Source: Pseudomonadota bacterium
Lineage (GTDB): Bacteria; Pseudomonadota; Gammaproteobacteria; Burkholderiales; Thiobacillaceae
NCBI GenBank assembly: GCA_030653935.1
Contig: JAURYL010000044.1
Location: 1-50,629 of the forward strand
Reading direction: 5' to 3'
Length of the DNA stretch: 50,629 nt
The notes beneath the pieces were generated by a model. The model made no database searches. It saw only the letters and a list, made by a program, of their open reading frames with translations, and was not told the origin of the DNA. Position numbers and translations under genes: made by a program. Numbering within the stretch: the stretch's first letter is position 1; each line of letters starts with the position of its first letter. Positions 16,724-27,496 of the stretch are shown piece by piece.

Positions 16724-17470
16724 ATGCGTCGCAAACTGGTCGCCGGCAATTGGAAGATGCATGGCAGTCTGGCCGAGAACGAAGCGCTGTTGTCCGGCAT
16801 TCTTGCCGGCATGGCTGACGTGAAGGCGGGCGTGGCGGTTTGCGTGCCGTTTCCCTATCTGGCCCAGGCTCAGGCCAAGCTGACCGGTAGCGCCATTGCC
16901 TGGGGCGCGCAGAACATGAGCCAACAGGCCAAGGGCGCGTTCACCGGCGAGGTGTCCGCCAGCATGCTGAAAGATTTTTCTTGTACTTATGTGCTTGTCG
17001 GCCACTCCGAGCGGCGCGCCATCTACGGCGAGAGCGACGAGTTGGTGGCGGAGAAATTCGCGGCCGCGCAGGCGGCCGGCTTGACCCCGATTCTGTGCGT
17101 GGGCGAGACCCTGTCCGAGCGCGAGGGGGGTGTCACCGAGGCCGTGGTGGCTCGGCAACTGGATGCCGTGATCGCCAAGTGCGGCGTGGCGTCTCTGGCC
17201 AAGGCCGTGGTGGCCTATGAGCCGGTTTGGGCGATTGGTACCGGCGTCACCGCCAGCCCGGAACAGGCGCAGGCGGTGCATGCTTTCATTCGCACCAAGG
17301 TGCGTGGTCTGGACGCCGGCGTCGCTGACGGTCTGATCATCCAGTACGGTGGCAGCATGAAAGCCAATAACGCGGTCGAGTTGCTGGGTCAGCCTGATAT
17401 CGATGGCGGCCTGATCGGCGGCGCCGCCCTGAATGCGGAAGAGTTCCTGGCAATTTGCCGGGCGGGTTAA
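16724..17470 (+). CDS. tpiA: Triosephosphate isomerase
   Basis: Interconverts dihydroxyacetone phosphate and glyceraldehyde 3-phosphate in glycolysis and gluconeogenesis, in the cytoplasm. The 248-residue length is normal. Catalytic residues are Lys11 in GNWKMH, His94 in LVGHSERR and Glu166 in [11 protein letters not shown]; the phosphate loop is YGGSMK. The ATG follows GGAGAGGG. secG begins 11 bases after the stop, so tpiA and secG are probably one transcript, an arrangement common upstream of nuo operons in betaproteobacteria. Confidence 0.97.
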   Translation: MRRKLVAGNWKMHGSLAENEALLSGILAGMADVKAGVAVCVPFPYLAQAQAKLTGSAIAWGAQNMSQQAKGAFTGEVSASMLKDFSCTYVLVGHSERRAIYGESDELVAEKFAAAQAAGLTPILCVGETLSEREGGVTEAVVARQLDAVIAKCGVASLAKAVVAYEPVWAIGTGVTASPEQAQAVHAFIRTKVRGLDAGVADGLIIQYGGSMKANNAVELLGQPDIDGGLIGGAALNAEEFLAICRAG

Positions 17471-17481
17471 AGGAACAGGAA

Positions 17482-17808
17482 ATGGAAGATATCGTCTGGG
17501 GCGTTCATGTGCTGGTGGCCTTGGTTTTGATCGGCTTGGTGCTGATGCAGCACGGGAAGGGCGCCGACATGGGCGCGGCCTTCGGTGGCGGCTCCTCCGG
17601 CAGTCTGTTCGGCGCAACCGGTTCGGCCAACTTCATGTCGCGCACCACTGCGGTGTTGGCGACGGCCTTCTTCCTGACCAGCATGGGGTTGACGTATTTT
17701 TCCAGCCAAAAGGACGATGCCTTCAAGCCCATCGCCCAGCCTGTGGCTCCGGCCGCGCCGATGCCGGCGCCGGTCAATCTGGATAAATCGGGCGCGATCC
17801 CGAAATGA
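17482..17808 (+). CDS. secG: Preprotein translocase subunit SecG
   Basis: An accessory subunit of the SecYEG channel that exports proteins across the inner membrane. The 108-residue protein has two membrane helices (about 5-24, VHVLVALVLIGLVLMQ, and about 52-73, TAVLATAFFLTSMGL) joined by the conserved HGKGADMGAAFGGGSSGSLFG loop. The C-terminus is Pro/Ala-rich, as in many homologues. The start at 17482 follows AGGAACAGG. It is followed by a hairpin and tRNA-Leu. Confidence 0.95.
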   Translation: MEDIVWGVHVLVALVLIGLVLMQHGKGADMGAAFGGGSSGSLFGATGSANFMSRTTAVLATAFFLTSMGLTYFSSQKDDAFKPIAQPVAPAAPMPAPVNLDKSGAIPK

Positions 17809-17814
17809 GTTCTT

Positions 17815-17837
17815 AGGCATGTTCTCTGAACATGCCT
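17815..17837. other. 10-bp perfect hairpin between secG and tRNA-Leu
   Basis: AGGCATGTTC at 17815-17824 pairs exactly with GAACATGCCT at 17828-17837 across a three-base loop. No T-run follows, so it is a weak terminator candidate; it may be an mRNA end, a processing site just ahead of the tRNA, or a protein-binding palindrome. Confidence 0.5.
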
Positions 17838-17843
17838 CGTAAT

Positions 17844-17928
17844 GCCGACGTGGTGAAATTGGTAGACACGCTGTCTTGAGGGGGCAGTGACGAAAGTCTT
17901 GCGAGTTCGAGTCTCGCCGTCGGCACCA
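17844..17928 (+). tRNA. tRNA-Leu (anticodon GAG)
   Basis: A full cloverleaf can be drawn. The acceptor arm is GCCGACG with CGTCGGC, followed by A and an encoded CCA (17926-17928). The anticodon stem is CTGTC/GGCAG with loop TTGAGGG, giving anticodon GAG at 17878-17880. There is a long variable arm as expected for leucine tRNAs, and a T-loop GAGTTCGAGTCTC. It reads CUC and CUU codons. It sits between secG and the nuo operon. Confidence 0.96.
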
Positions 17929-17962
17929 TCGAATTTCTTTATATTCCCTTAAGTCATTTAAT

Positions 17963-17988
17963 AACCCATTGATATCAATGGGTTTTTT
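17963..17988 (+). terminator. Rho-independent terminator after tRNA-Leu
   Basis: AACCCATTGATATCAATGGGTT is a perfect 22-base palindrome followed by a run of T (TTTTTTGTTTTTT). It should end the tpiA-secG-tRNA transcript and insulate the nuo promoter just downstream. Confidence 0.9.
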
Positions 17989-18001
17989 GTTTTTTGCAGC
18001 C

Positions 18002-18030
18002 TTGACGTAAGGTTGTTGAAAGCCTAGACT
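18002..18030 (+). promoter_or_regulatory. Sigma-70 promoter of the nuo operon
   Basis: TTGACG at 18002-18007 and TAGACT at 18025-18030 are separated by 17 bases. They lie after the tRNA terminator and 44 bases before nuoA, so this is the likely main promoter for the whole complex I operon. Confidence 0.7.
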
Positions 18031-18073
18031 GCGCGCCTTCTTGGCGTGTTGATCATGCCTTTTCGGGGGAGCC

Positions 18074-18430
18074 ATGCTCGAAAACTATTTTCCGGTTTTG
18101 ATGTTCATTCTGGTGGGTCTGGTGATTGGTGTCGCGCCCATGCTTGCCGGTTTCGTGCTCGCCCCGCACAAGCCGGACGCGGAAAAGAATTCCCCTTACG
18201 AATGCGGTTTCGAGGCCTTCGAGGATGCGCGCATGAAGTTCGATGTGCGCTATTACCTGGTGGCCATCCTGTTCATCCTGTTCGATCTGGAAATCGCCTT
18301 CCTCTTCCCCTGGGCCGTGGTGCTGGAAGAAATTGGCATGTTCGGTTTTGTTTCCATGATGATTTTCCTCGGCATCCTCGTCGTCGGATTCATCTACGAG
18401 TGGAAGCAGGGCGCTCTGGATTGGGAATGA
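18074..18430 (+). CDS. nuoA: NADH-quinone oxidoreductase subunit A
   Basis: A membrane subunit of complex I near the quinone-binding junction. The 118-residue protein has three helices (about 6-28, 62-82, 90-109). The conserved loop [31 protein letters not shown]-type sequence contains the Cys used as a state marker in other species. A GGGGGA precedes the ATG. It is the first gene of an operon running to nuoN; nuoB begins four bases after the stop. Confidence 0.97.
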   Translation: MLENYFPVLMFILVGLVIGVAPMLAGFVLAPHKPDAEKNSPYECGFEAFEDARMKFDVRYYLVAILFILFDLEIAFLFPWAVVLEEIGMFGFVSMMIFLGILVVGFIYEWKQGALDWE

Positions 18431-18434
18431 CGAT

Positions 18435-18911
18435 ATGAGCATCGAAGGCATCCTGGAAAAAGGCTTCGTCACCACCAGCGTCGACGCGGTGGTGAATTAC
18501 ACCCGTACCGGTTCGCTGTGGCCGATGACTTTCGGCCTTGCTTGCTGCGCCATCGAGATGATGCAGGCGGGTGCCTCGCGCTATGACCTGGACCGTTTCG
18601 GCATCGTGTTCCGTCCCAGTCCGCGCCAGTCCGATCTGATGATCGTCGCCGGCACCCTGTGCAACAAGATGGCGCCGGCGTTGCGCAAGGTCTACGACCA
18701 GATGGCCGAGCCGCGCTGGGTGATCTCGATGGGTTCCTGCGCCAATGGCGGCGGTTACTACCACTATTCCTATTCCGTGGTGCGCGGTTGCGACCGTATC
18801 GTGCCGGTGGATATCTATGTGCCGGGTTGCCCGCCGACGGCGGAAGCGCTGTTGTACGGATTGATCCAGTTGCAGAAGAAAATCCGCCGTACCAGCACCA
18901 TCGCCCGCTGA
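18435..18911 (+). CDS. nuoB: NADH-quinone oxidoreductase subunit B
   Basis: Carries the [4Fe-4S] cluster N2, which passes electrons to quinone in the connecting domain of complex I. The 158-residue protein shows ligands in [20 protein letters not shown] and VPGCPPTAE. It is short at the C-terminus, as in betaproteobacteria. nuoC begins 15 bases downstream. Confidence 0.97.
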   Translation: MSIEGILEKGFVTTSVDAVVNYTRTGSLWPMTFGLACCAIEMMQAGASRYDLDRFGIVFRPSPRQSDLMIVAGTLCNKMAPALRKVYDQMAEPRWVISMGSCANGGGYYHYSYSVVRGCDRIVPVDIYVPGCPPTAEALLYGLIQLQKKIRRTSTIAR

Positions 18912-18926
18912 CAGGACCGCACACCT

Positions 18927-19523
18927 ATGCCTTTGACTCCTGAAGTCCTGCTCGATCGCGTCAATGAGGCGCTGGGCGACAAGGTTCTCACCAGCAAGAT
19001 CGCGCAGGATCAGGTCACTATCGTGGTGCCGGTCGGCGATTGGCTGGAGGTCTGCGCGACCTTGCGCGACACCCCCGCGCTGGCCTTCGATTTGATGATC
19101 GATCTTTGCGGCGTCGATTACTCCGCCTACAAGGAGGGTGCCTGGGACGGAAAACGCTTCGCCGTGGTGCTGAACCTGCTGTCGATCAAGCGCAATCATC
19201 GTCTGCGCGTGCGTGCTTTCTGTGCCGACGACGAGTTGCCGATTCTGCCTTCGTTGATGGAAATCTGGCCGGCGGTGAACTGGTTCGAGCGCGAGGCATT
19301 CGACTTGTTCGGCATTGTCTTCGACGGCCATCCCGACTTGCGCCGCATCCTCACCGACTACGGTTTCATCGGCCATCCGTTCCGCAAGGATTTCCCGATT
19401 TCCGGTCACGTAGAAATGCGTTATGACCCGGAACTCAAGCGCGTGGTCTATCAGCCGGTAAGCATCGATCCGCGTGAAGTCACGCCGCGCATCGTGCGCG
19501 AAGACAACTACGGGGCCGCTTAA
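18927..19523 (+). CDS. nuoC: NADH-quinone oxidoreductase subunit C
   Basis: A peripheral-arm subunit (30-kDa subunit homologue), separate from nuoD here. The 198-residue protein contains the family signature [20 protein letters not shown] and the [14 protein letters not shown] stretch. The stop at 19521-19523 abuts the nuoD ATG. Confidence 0.96.
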   Translation: MPLTPEVLLDRVNEALGDKVLTSKIAQDQVTIVVPVGDWLEVCATLRDTPALAFDLMIDLCGVDYSAYKEGAWDGKRFAVVLNLLSIKRNHRLRVRAFCADDELPILPSLMEIWPAVNWFEREAFDLFGIVFDGHPDLRRILTDYGFIGHPFRKDFPISGHVEMRYDPELKRVVYQPVSIDPREVTPRIVREDNYGAA

Positions 19524-20801
19524 ATGACCGTTACATCCGCCGCCCCCTCCGCCGAAATCCGCAATTACACGATCAACTTCGGTCCGCAACACCCGGCCGC
19601 GCACGGCGTGCTGCGCCTGGTGCTGGAGTTGGATGGTGAAGTGATCGTGCGCGCCGACCCGCACGTCGGCCTGCTCCATCGCGGTACCGAGAAGCTGGCG
19701 GAGACCCGCACCTTCCTGCAATCCGTGCCCTACATGGACCGGCTGGACTACATGTCCATGATGCAGAACGAGCATGCCTATTGCCTGGCGATCGAACGCC
19801 TGCTGGGTATCGAAGTGCCGGAACGCGCGCAATACATCCGGGTGATGTTCGACGAGATCACCCGCATCCTGAACCACCTGCTCTGGCTCGGCACCCACGC
19901 GCTCGACATCGGCGCCATGACCGTCTTCCTCTACGCTTTCCGCGAGCGGGAAGACCTGATGGACGTCTATGAGGCGGTCACCGGCGCCCGAGTGCACGCG
20001 GCCTACTACCGGCCGGGCGGCGTCTACCGCGATCTGCCGGACGCGATGCCGCAATACCAGGCCAGCAAGAAGAAGAATGAATCCGATCTGCGTCGCCTGA
20101 ACGAAAACCGCCAGGGCAGCGTGCTCGACTTCATCGAGGATTTTTCACGGCGCTTCTTCGGTTACGTGGACGAGTACGAGACCCTGCTCACCGATAACCG
20201 TATCTGGAAGCAGCGCACCGTCGGTGTCGGCGTGGTCGATGCTGATCGCGCCAAGGCGCTGGGCTTCACCGGCCCGATGCTGCGCGGCTCCGGCATCGTC
20301 TGGGACATGCGCAAGATGCAGCCCTACGCGGTCTACGACAAACTCGATTTCGAGATTCCCATCGGCCGCACCGGCGACAGCTACGACCGCTACCTGGTGC
20401 GCATGGAAGAAATGCGCCAGTCCAACCGCCTCATCCAGCAGTGCGTGGCCTGGCTGAAAAGCAACCCTGGCCCGGTGATCAGCGACAACCACAAGGTCGC
20501 GCCGCCCTCACGCGAAGCCATGAAGTCCAACATGGAAGAGTTGATCCACCACTTCAAGCTGTTCACCGAAGGCATGCACGTGCCCGAAGGCGAGGTTTAC
20601 GCGGCGGTGGAACATTCCAAGGGCGAGTTCGGCGTCTACATGATCTCCGACGGCGCCAACAAGCCCTACCGCCTGAAGCTGCGCGCGCCCGGCTTCTCGC
20701 ATCTGGCCGGCCTCGATGAAATGTCGCGCGGCCACATGATCGCCGACGTAGTGGCCATCATCGGCACCCTGGACATCGTGTTTGGCGATATAGATAGGTA
20801 A
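19524..20801 (+). CDS. nuoD: NADH-quinone oxidoreductase subunit D
   Basis: The 49-kDa subunit homologue that helps form the quinone-reduction site with NuoB. The 425-residue protein includes [30 protein letters not shown] and the C-terminal [12 protein letters not shown]. The residues replacing the [NiFe]-hydrogenase ligands look normal. The ATG follows the nuoC stop without a gap, so translation is likely coupled. Confidence 0.97.
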   Translation: MTVTSAAPSAEIRNYTINFGPQHPAAHGVLRLVLELDGEVIVRADPHVGLLHRGTEKLAETRTFLQSVPYMDRLDYMSMMQNEHAYCLAIERLLGIEVPERAQYIRVMFDEITRILNHLLWLGTHALDIGAMTVFLYAFREREDLMDVYEAVTGARVHAAYYRPGGVYRDLPDAMPQYQASKKKNESDLRRLNENRQGSVLDFIEDFSRRFFGYVDEYETLLTDNRIWKQRTVGVGVVDADRAKALGFTGPMLRGSGIVWDMRKMQPYAVYDKLDFEIPIGRTGDSYDRYLVRMEEMRQSNRLIQQCVAWLKSNPGPVISDNHKVAPPSREAMKSNMEELIHHFKLFTEGMHVPEGEVYAAVEHSKGEFGVYMISDGANKPYRLKLRAPGFSHLAGLDEMSRGHMIADVVAIIGTLDIVFGDIDR

Positions 20802-20806
20802 CAGAC

Positions 20807-21280
20807 ATGCTTTCCGCTGAATCCCTCGCCCAGATCGACCGCGAATTGACCAAGTACCCGCCCGAGCAGAAGCAATCGGCGGTGATGGCGGCTTTGCGCA
20901 TCGCCCAGACCGAATTGGGTTGGCTGTCGCGCGACACCATCGAATTCGTCGCCCATTACCTCGGCATGCCGGCCATCGCCGCCTACGAGGTCGCCACCTT
21001 CTACAACATGTACGAGCTGGCGCCGGTCGGCCGCAACAAGGTCACCTTGTGCACCAATCTGCCTTGCCAGTTGCAGGGCGCCGACAAGATCGCCGAGCAC
21101 ATGCAAGGCAAGCTGGGCATCGGTTTTGGCGAAACCACGGCGGATGGTCGTTACACCCTGAAAGAAGGCGAGTGCATGGGCGCCTGTGGCCACGGCCCCC
21201 TGTGCCTGCACAACAACCACAAGATGCACGACCACCTGACACCGGACTCGGTGGACAAACTCCTGGATGACATGAAATGA
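20807..21280 (+). CDS. nuoE: NADH-quinone oxidoreductase subunit E
   Basis: The 24-kDa subunit homologue with a thioredoxin-like fold binding a [2Fe-2S] cluster next to NuoF. The 157-residue protein has ligands in CTNLPC and GECMGACGHGP. Its TGA (21278-21280) overlaps an ATG at 21277 that is a duplicated copy of the nuoF start. The true nuoF start now lies 137 bases further on because of an inserted palindromic element. Confidence 0.96.
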   Translation: MLSAESLAQIDRELTKYPPEQKQSAVMAALRIAQTELGWLSRDTIEFVAHYLGMPAIAAYEVATFYNMYELAPVGRNKVTLCTNLPCQLQGADKIAEHMQGKLGIGFGETTADGRYTLKEGECMGACGHGPLCLHNNHKMHDHLTPDSVDKLLDDMK

Positions 21281-21437
21281 GTTTGAACACGCCCGACACC
21301 TACATCAGCCGTCATTCCCGCGCACGCGGGAATCCAGGTTGTGCACCAAGCCACTGCTCGAAGGTTAATGCGAACTGGATTCCCGCATGCGCGGGAATGA
21401 CGAGGGCGATGCAATGAGTTTGAACACGCCCGACACC
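21276..21437. repeat. dRS3-like palindromic element flanked by 25-bp direct repeats
   Basis: The 25 bases at 21276-21300, spanning the nuoE stop and the first eight nuoF codons, recur exactly at 21413-21437. Between them lie two 28-base arms, 21310-21337 and 21375-21402, which are reverse complements with one mismatch. Each arm carries ATTCCC-N8-GGGAAT, the pattern of Neisseria dRS3 elements. The right end supplies GAGGG seven bases before the functional nuoF ATG. Looks like insertion with duplication of the target. Confidence 0.85.
21277..21417 (+). other. 46-codon frame created by the repeat element in nuoE-nuoF
   Basis: The first, duplicated nuoF ATG opens a 46-codon frame: eight NuoF codons (MSLNTPDT) then element sequence. 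It ends with TGA at 21415-21417, which overlaps the real nuoF ATG (21414) as ATGA. The old stop-start overlap between nuoE and nuoF has thus been rebuilt on both sides of the insert. Whether a peptide is made is unknown. Confidence 0.4.
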
Positions 21438-22700
21438 CAGGTCTGTCTCTGGACGCTGCAACATTCCGAATCCGCTTCGCTGGCCACCTACACCGCCAAT
21501 GGCGGATACGAAGCGCTGAAGAAAATCCTCGCCGAGAAGACGCCGGCCGAAGCCATCATCGCCGAAGTCAAGACCAGCGCCCTGCGCGGTCGCGGCGGCG
21601 CAGGCTTTCCCACCGGCCTGAAGTGGAGCTTCATGCCGCGTAATTTTCCCGGCGACAAATACGTGGTGTGCAATACCGACGAGGGCGAGCCGGGGACCTT
21701 CAAGGACCGCGACATCATTCGCTTCAATCCGCATCAGTTGATAGAAGGCATGATCATCGCCGGCTATACGCTGGGCGCGAAGGCGGGCTACAACTACATC
21801 CACGGCGAAATTTTCGAGGAGTACCAGTCCTGGGAACGCGCACTGGAAGAAGCGCGCGCCGCTGGTCTCCTGGGCCGTGACATTCTCGGGTCCGGTTGGG
21901 ATTTCGATCTCCACGCGCACCAGGGTTACGGCGCCTATATCTGCGGCGAAGAAACCGCGCTGCTGGAATCCATCGAAGGCAAAAAGGGGCAGCCGCGCTT
22001 CAAGCCGCCGTTCCCCGCCAGTTATGGCCTCTACGGCAAGCCGACCACGATCAACAACACAGAAACCCTGGCCTCGATCCCCTGGATCATGCGCCACGGC
22101 GGCCAGGCCTTCCTGGAACTGGGCAAGCCCAACAATGGCGGCTCCAAGATTTTTTCCATCTCCGGCCACGTCAACAAGCCCGGCAACTACGAGATTCCGC
22201 TTGGCACCCCGTTCGCCGATCTGCTGGAAATGGCCGGCGGCGTGCGCACCGGCCATACCTTGAAGGCGGTGATTCCCGGCGGTTCATCGGCGCCGGTGCT
22301 TACTGCCGAAGCGATGATGGCCTGCACGATGGACTTCGATTCTGTCGCCCGCGCCGGCTCCATGCTCGGTTCTGGCGCGGTGATTGTGATGGACGACAGC
22401 GTCTGCATGGTGAAAGCCCTGGAGCGTCTGTCCTACTTCTATTTCGAGGAATCCTGCGGCCAGTGCACCCCCTGCCGCGAAGGCACCGGTTGGCTGTATC
22501 GCATCGTGCATCGCATCGAGCATGGCCAGGGACGTCCGGAAGATCTGGATGAGTTGCTGCGCATCGGCAAGAACATCGGCGGCAACACCATCTGCGCGCT
22601 CGGCGAAGCCGCCGTGGGACCGGTTGCCAGCTTCGTGAAACACTTCCGCAAAGAGTTCGAGTACCACATCGAAAACAAACGCTGCATGGTGGGTTCCTGA
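21414..22700 (+). CDS. nuoF: NADH-quinone oxidoreductase subunit F
   Basis: The subunit of complex I that oxidises NADH, binding NADH, FMN and the [4Fe-4S] cluster N3. The 428-residue product has the glycine-rich [14 protein letters not shown], the NADH-site [13 protein letters not shown], and cluster ligands in [12 protein letters not shown] and the later TICALGE. The start at 21414 begins [13 protein letters not shown] and has GAGGG upstream. An in-frame ATG at 21387 exists but lies inside the inserted repeat. The 5' end was duplicated by that insertion while the reading frame stayed intact. Confidence 0.96.
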   Translation: MSLNTPDTQVCLWTLQHSESASLATYTANGGYEALKKILAEKTPAEAIIAEVKTSALRGRGGAGFPTGLKWSFMPRNFPGDKYVVCNTDEGEPGTFKDRDIIRFNPHQLIEGMIIAGYTLGAKAGYNYIHGEIFEEYQSWERALEEARAAGLLGRDILGSGWDFDLHAHQGYGAYICGEETALLESIEGKKGQPRFKPPFPASYGLYGKPTTINNTETLASIPWIMRHGGQAFLELGKPNNGGSKIFSISGHVNKPGNYEIPLGTPFADLLEMAGGVRTGHTLKAVIPGGSSAPVLTAEAMMACTMDFDSVARAGSMLGSGAVIVMDDSVCMVKALERLSYFYFEESCGQCTPCREGTGWLYRIVHRIEHGQGRPEDLDELLRIGKNIGGNTICALGEAAVGPVASFVKHFRKEFEYHIENKRCMVGS

Positions 22701-22701
22701 A

Positions 22702-25029
22702 ATGCCCCTGATCGAAATCGACGGGAAAGAAATCGAGATCGCCGCCGGCTCGACGGTGATGGATGCCGCGCATCAGGCCGGTATCACCATTCCGCATTTC
22801 TGTTACCACAAGAAGCTGTCCATCGCCGCCAGTTGCCGCATGTGCCTGGTGGAAGTGGAGAAGTCGCCGAAGCCGCTGCCCGCCTGCGCGACGCCGGTGA
22901 CCGAGGGCATGAAGGTGATGACCCGCTCGCCCAAGGCCATCGCCGCGCAGCAAGGAGTGATGGAGTTCCTCCTGATCAACCACCCGCTCGATTGCCCGAT
23001 CTGCGACCAGGGTGGCGAGTGTCAGTTGCAGGATATCGCCGTCGGTTACGGCGGCTCGGCTTCGCGTTACAGCGAACCCAAGCGCGTGGTGAAAGAGAAA
23101 GACCTCGGCCCGCTGATCGCCACCGACATGACCCGCTGCATCCATTGCAGCCGCTGCGTGCGTTTCGGTCAGGAAATCGCCGGTCTGATGGAACTGGGCA
23201 TGCCCGGCCGCGGTGAGCATATGGAAGTGATGCCGTACCTGGAAACCCAGGTCAGCCATGAACTTTCCGGCAACGTCATCGAGCTGTGCCCGGTCGGTGC
23301 GCTGACTTCCAAACCGTTCCGCTACAGCGCCCGTTCCTGGGAACTCTCCCGTCGCAAGTCGGTGAGTCCGCACGACGGCCTCGGCGCCAACATCCAGGTG
23401 CATGTGAAGAACAACCGCGTCATGCGCGTGGTGCCTCTGGAAAACGAAGCCATCAATGAATGCTGGATCGCCGACCGCGACCGCTACAGCTATGAGGCGC
23501 TGAATTCGGATGCACGTCTGACCTCGCCGCTGCTCAAGGAAAATGGTCATTGGCGCGAAGCCGGCTGGCAGGAAGCTTTGGAACACGTCGCCACGCGCCT
23601 GGCCCAGATCCGCGAAAGCAAAGGCGCCGCTGCCATTGGCGCGCTCGCCTCGCCGCACCAGACGGTTGAGGAGTTGTACCTCTTCACCAAGCTGATGCGC
23701 GGCCTCGGCACGGAAAACATCGACCATCGCCTGGCCAGGGCCGACGCGACAGTCGGTGCCGGCGCGCGCTGGCTGGGCATGGCCATTGCCGATCTCAATC
23801 GACTGGATCGCGTGCTGCTGGTCGGCGCCACGATCCGCAAGGAACAACCCCTGATCGCCCAGCGCCTGCGCCAGGCGGTCAAGCGCGGCGCCCAGCTCAA
23901 CGTGTTGCACGCCGCCGGCGACGACCTGCTGTGCAAGGTGAATGCCCGCCTGATCGGCAAACCAAGCGCGTGGCTGAATGGCCTGGGGCAAATCGCCCGC
24001 GCCATGCAGGAAGCCGGCGCCGATCTGGGTACGGATGTGGGAGCGGCCTTGGCCGCGATTAGCGGCGTCAGTGACCATGCCCGCGCCATCGCCGCCAGCC
24101 TCATGAGCGGTGAGCAAAAAGCGGTGCTGCTGGGAGAACTGGCGCAGAACCATCCCGCCGCCACGCAACTGCATACCCTGGCGCAGGCCATCGCCGTCGC
24201 CAGTGGCGCGACCCTGGGCTTCCTCGCGCCAGCCGCGAACAGTGTCGGCGCTCAACTGGTCGGTGTGCTTCCCGGCCCCGAGGGCCTTGGCACCCACGCC
24301 ATGTTGGCCGAGCCGCGTTCCGCCTATGTTCTGCTCGGCGCCGAGCCGGAGCTGGATGCTTATGATGCCGCCGCCGCGAACGCCGCGCTACGCGGCGCCG
24401 AGTTCGTGGTGGCCCTGACCGCGTTCAAGACCGACGCGCAGGACTACGCCGATGTGCTGTTGCCGATTTCGCCGTTCACGGAAACCGCCGGCAGCTTCGT
24501 CAACCTGGAAGGCCGCGCGCAAAGTTTCCATGGCGTGGTCAAGCCGCTGGGCGAGGCGCGCCCGGCCTGGAAGGTGCTGCGCGTGCTGGGCAATCTGTTG
24601 AGCCTGGGCGGTTTCGATTACGACAACGCCGAAGCCGTGCGCGGCGACGCCTTGGCCGCTGATTTCGCGGCTGGATTGAACAACACCCCGGTCGCGGCCG
24701 CGCTCGAGGGATTGATGCCCGGCGACGGCCTCGAACGGGTGGCGGAAACACCGCCGTACCAACTCGATCCGGTCGTGCGTCGTTCCCATGCCTTGCAGGC
24801 GACCGTGGATGCCGGGGTGCCGGTGGTCTGGATCGGCAGCGAATTACTGACCGGGCTCGGCATCGCCGAGGGCGGCATGGTGCGGGTGCGTCAGGGTGGC
24901 GGCGAAGCCATCCTGCCGGCACGCCGCGATGACCGGCTGGCAATCGACACCGTGCGGGTGGCCGCCGCGCACCCCCTGACCGCCACCCTGGGCGCCCGTC
25001 TCGGCCCTGTGAGCGTGGAGAAAGTCTGA
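22702..25029 (+). CDS. nuoG: NADH-quinone oxidoreductase subunit G
   Basis: The large iron-sulfur subunit of the peripheral arm. The 775-residue protein starts with a [2Fe-2S] ferredoxin domain ([21 protein letters not shown]). Then come the [18 protein letters not shown] cluster site and [10 protein letters not shown] with ELCPVGAL, followed by a molybdopterin-oxidoreductase-like domain without cofactor. The C-terminal half is Ala-rich and more variable, as usual. It starts one base after the nuoF stop. Confidence 0.96.
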   Translation: MPLIEIDGKEIEIAAGSTVMDAAHQAGITIPHFCYHKKLSIAASCRMCLVEVEKSPKPLPACATPVTEGMKVMTRSPKAIAAQQGVMEFLLINHPLDCPICDQGGECQLQDIAVGYGGSASRYSEPKRVVKEKDLGPLIATDMTRCIHCSRCVRFGQEIAGLMELGMPGRGEHMEVMPYLETQVSHELSGNVIELCPVGALTSKPFRYSARSWELSRRKSVSPHDGLGANIQVHVKNNRVMRVVPLENEAINECWIADRDRYSYEALNSDARLTSPLLKENGHWREAGWQEALEHVATRLAQIRESKGAAAIGALASPHQTVEELYLFTKLMRGLGTENIDHRLARADATVGAGARWLGMAIADLNRLDRVLLVGATIRKEQPLIAQRLRQAVKRGAQLNVLHAAGDDLLCKVNARLIGKPSAWLNGLGQIARAMQEAGADLGTDVGAALAAISGVSDHARAIAASLMSGEQKAVLLGELAQNHPAATQLHTLAQAIAVASGATLGFLAPAANSVGAQLVGVLPGPEGLGTHAMLAEPRSAYVLLGAEPELDAYDAAAANAALRGAEFVVALTAFKTDAQDYADVLLPISPFTETAGSFVNLEGRAQSFHGVVKPLGEARPAWKVLRVLGNLLSLGGFDYDNAEAVRGDALAADFAAGLNNTPVAAALEGLMPGDGLERVAETPPYQLDPVVRRSHALQATVDAGVPVVWIGSELLTGLGIAEGGMVRVRQGGGEAILPARRDDRLAIDTVRVAAAHPLTATLGARLGPVSVEKV

Positions 25030-25030
25030 T

Positions 25031-26059
25031 ATGGATGCAATGCTCGCCCCCCTGGCTGAACTGCTCGGCCCCGCCTGGTTGCCGATCTGGACCCTGGTCA
25101 AGATCATGGCCATCGTCGCGCCCCTGATGATCTCGCTGGCCTATCTGACCTATGCCGAGCGCAAGATCATCGGCTACATGCAGGTACGCATCGGCCCCAA
25201 CCGCGTTGGCCCGCTCGGCCTGCTGCAACCCATCGCTGACGGCCTCAAGCTGTTGATGAAGGAAATCATCATCCCCAGCGGCGCCAACAAGGCCTTGTTC
25301 ATCCTCGGTCCGGTGCTGGTGCTGGCGCCGGCGCTGGCGGCTTGGGCGGTATTCCCATTCACCGAGACGCTGGTGTTGGCCAACATCAACGCCGGCCTTT
25401 TGTACATCATGGCCATCACCTCGATGGGCGTGTACGGCGTAGTCATCGCCGGCTGGGCGTCCAACTCCAAATACGCCTTCCTCGGCGCCCTGCGTTCCTC
25501 GGCGCAGATCGTGTCGTATGAAATCGCCATGGGTTTTGCCCTGGTGGGTGTGCTGATGGCGGCGCAGAGTCTGAATCTGATCGACATCGTCAAGGGCCAG
25601 GAAGGCGGTTTCTGGCACTGGTACTGGCTGCCCCTGTTCCCGCTGTTCATCGTTTATCTGATTTCCGGCGTCGCGGAACTCAATCGCGCCCCCTTCGATG
25701 TGGCGGAAGGCGAGTCGGAGATCGTCGCCGGTTTCCACGTGGAATATTCCGGCATGGCCTTCGCCGTGTTCTTCCTGGCCGAATACGCCAACATGATCCT
25801 GGTCGCCGGTCTCACCAGCCTACTGTTCCTGGGCGGCTGGCTGTCGCCCTTCCCGTTCCTGCCGGACAGCATCATCTGGATTGGCGCGAAGATGAGCTTC
25901 GTGCTGTTCCTCTTCCTCTGGTTCCGCGCCACCTTCCCGCGTTATCGCTATGACCAGATCATGCGTCTGGGCTGGAAGGTATTCATCCCGGTGACCCTGG
26001 TCTGGATCGTCGTGGTCGGCGCCGCCATGCAGACGCCGTATGGCTACCTGTTCCATTAA
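25031..26059 (+). CDS. nuoH: NADH-quinone oxidoreductase subunit H
   Basis: A membrane subunit that forms the quinone-access channel with NuoB and NuoD. The 342-residue protein has about eight helices. Conserved stretches are [40 protein letters not shown] and the C-terminal [19 protein letters not shown]. One base separates it from nuoG. Confidence 0.97.
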   Translation: MDAMLAPLAELLGPAWLPIWTLVKIMAIVAPLMISLAYLTYAERKIIGYMQVRIGPNRVGPLGLLQPIADGLKLLMKEIIIPSGANKALFILGPVLVLAPALAAWAVFPFTETLVLANINAGLLYIMAITSMGVYGVVIAGWASNSKYAFLGALRSSAQIVSYEIAMGFALVGVLMAAQSLNLIDIVKGQEGGFWHWYWLPLFPLFIVYLISGVAELNRAPFDVAEGESEIVAGFHVEYSGMAFAVFFLAEYANMILVAGLTSLLFLGGWLSPFPFLPDSIIWIGAKMSFVLFLFLWFRATFPRYRYDQIMRLGWKVFIPVTLVWIVVVGAAMQTPYGYLFH

Positions 26060-26072
26060 CGAGGACGCGACC

Positions 26073-26564
26073 ATGTTCAACGGCATCAAGTCCTTCTTCG
26101 ATACCTTCCTGCTCACCGAGTTGCTGCGCGGCATGGCCCTGACCGGCCGTAATCTGTTCGCGCACAAGATCACGGTGCAGTTCCCGGAAGAAAAGACCCC
26201 GCAGTCGCCGCGCTTCCGCGGCCTGCACGCACAACGCCGCTACGCCAATGGCGAGGAACGCTGTATCGCCTGCAAGCTTTGCGAAGCGGTGTGCCCGGCG
26301 ATGGCGATCAAGATTGAATCGGAACAGCGCGATGATGGCACCCGCCGCACCACGGTGTACGACATCGACCTGACCAAATGCATCTTCTGCGGCTTCTGCG
26401 AGGAAGCCTGCCCGGTCGACGCCATCGTCGAGACGCGCGTTCTGGAGTACCACGGAGAGCAGCGCGGCGATCTTTACTACACCAAGGACAAGCTTCTGGC
26501 GGTGGGTGACCAGTACGAAGAACAGATCGCGCGCGACCGCGCGGTCGATGCCAAGTACCGCTGA
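26073..26564 (+). CDS. nuoI: NADH-quinone oxidoreductase subunit I
   Basis: Carries two [4Fe-4S] clusters (N6a and N6b) between NuoG and NuoB. The 163-residue protein has two ferredoxin motifs, [16 protein letters not shown] and [16 protein letters not shown]. The start at 26073 (MFNGIKSFF) follows GAGGACG and is preferred to an upstream in-frame codon that overlaps nuoH. Confidence 0.97.
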   Translation: MFNGIKSFFDTFLLTELLRGMALTGRNLFAHKITVQFPEEKTPQSPRFRGLHAQRRYANGEERCIACKLCEAVCPAMAIKIESEQRDDGTRRTTVYDIDLTKCIFCGFCEEACPVDAIVETRVLEYHGEQRGDLYYTKDKLLAVGDQYEEQIARDRAVDAKYR

Positions 26565-26575
26565 CGGATAACAAC

Positions 26576-27190
26576 ATGGAATTCAAGAGCCTCGTTTTCT
26601 ACGTCTTCTCCGGCATTCTGCTGCTGGCGTCGCTGCGGGTAATTACCGCGCGCAATCCGGTGCATTCGGCGCTGGCGCTGGTGTTGGCCTTCTTCACGGC
26701 GGCCGGCCTATGGCTGTTGCTGGAAGCCGAATTCCTCGCCATCACCCTGGTGCTGGTCTACATCGGCGCGGTGATGGTGCTGTTCCTGTTCGTGGTGATG
26801 ATGCTGGACATCAACCTGACCGAACTCAGGAAGGGTTTCTGGAATTACCTGCCGGCTGGCCTGTTGGTGGCCGGCCTCATGATCATCGAGATGGTCATGG
26901 TGCTGGGCGGCGCCGATCTCGGTCTGACGGAACCGCCGCCGCTGCCCGCCGATTACAGCAATACCAAGGAACTCGGACGTCTGCTCTACACGGTCTACGT
27001 CTATCCCTTCGAACTGGCTGCGGTGGTGCTGCTGGTGGCGATGATCGCCGCCATCGCGCTGACCCATCGCAAGCGCGGCGACACCAAGCGGCTCAACCCG
27101 GCTGAACAGGTGAAGGTGAAACGGGCGGATCGCATCTACATGGTCAACATCAAGTCGCAAAAACCGGAAGCGCCGAAGGAGGACGAGTAA
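26576..27190 (+). CDS. nuoJ: NADH-quinone oxidoreductase subunit J
   Basis: A membrane subunit with five helices beside the proton channels. The 204-residue protein includes [41 protein letters not shown] and a hydrophilic C-terminus rich in Lys. Its TAA overlaps the nuoK ATG by one base. Confidence 0.96.
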   Translation: MEFKSLVFYVFSGILLLASLRVITARNPVHSALALVLAFFTAAGLWLLLEAEFLAITLVLVYIGAVMVLFLFVVMMLDINLTELRKGFWNYLPAGLLVAGLMIIEMVMVLGGADLGLTEPPPLPADYSNTKELGRLLYTVYVYPFELAAVVLLVAMIAAIALTHRKRGDTKRLNPAEQVKVKRADRIYMVNIKSQKPEAPKEDE

Positions 27191-27495
27191 TGATCGGCCT
27201 GAACCATTACCTCATTCTGGGCGCAGTACTGTTCGCCATCAGCGTGGTCGGCATCTTCCTGAATCGCAAGAATGTGATCATCCTGCTCATGGCTATCGAA
27301 TTGATGCTGCTGGCGGTGAACATGAACTTTGTCGCCTTCTCGCATTACCTGAACGATATGTCCGGTCAGGTCTTCGTGTTTTTCATCCTCACCGTGGCGG
27401 CGGCGGAATCCGCCATCGGCCTGGCCATCCTGGTGGTGCTGTTCCGTAATCTGCGCACCATCAACGTCGACGACCTCGATCGTCTGAAGGGCTGA
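27190..27495 (+). CDS. nuoK: NADH-quinone oxidoreductase subunit K
   Basis: A small membrane subunit (MrpC-like) with three helices. Two buried Glu residues needed for proton transfer are in [11 protein letters not shown] and [13 protein letters not shown]. At 101 residues it is the usual length. The next gene, one base after the stop, is not nuoL but an MNT-type nucleotidyltransferase. Confidence 0.97.
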   Translation: MIGLNHYLILGAVLFAISVVGIFLNRKNVIILLMAIELMLLAVNMNFVAFSHYLNDMSGQVFVFFILTVAAAESAIGLAILVVLFRNLRTINVDDLDRLKG

Positions 27496-27496
27496 G

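Noticed and set aside
21387-21413. Upstream ATG at 21387 as the nuoF start
   Set aside because: It lies inside the inserted palindrome and adds nine non-conserved residues; the ATG at 21414 has a ribosome site and restores the ATGA overlap.
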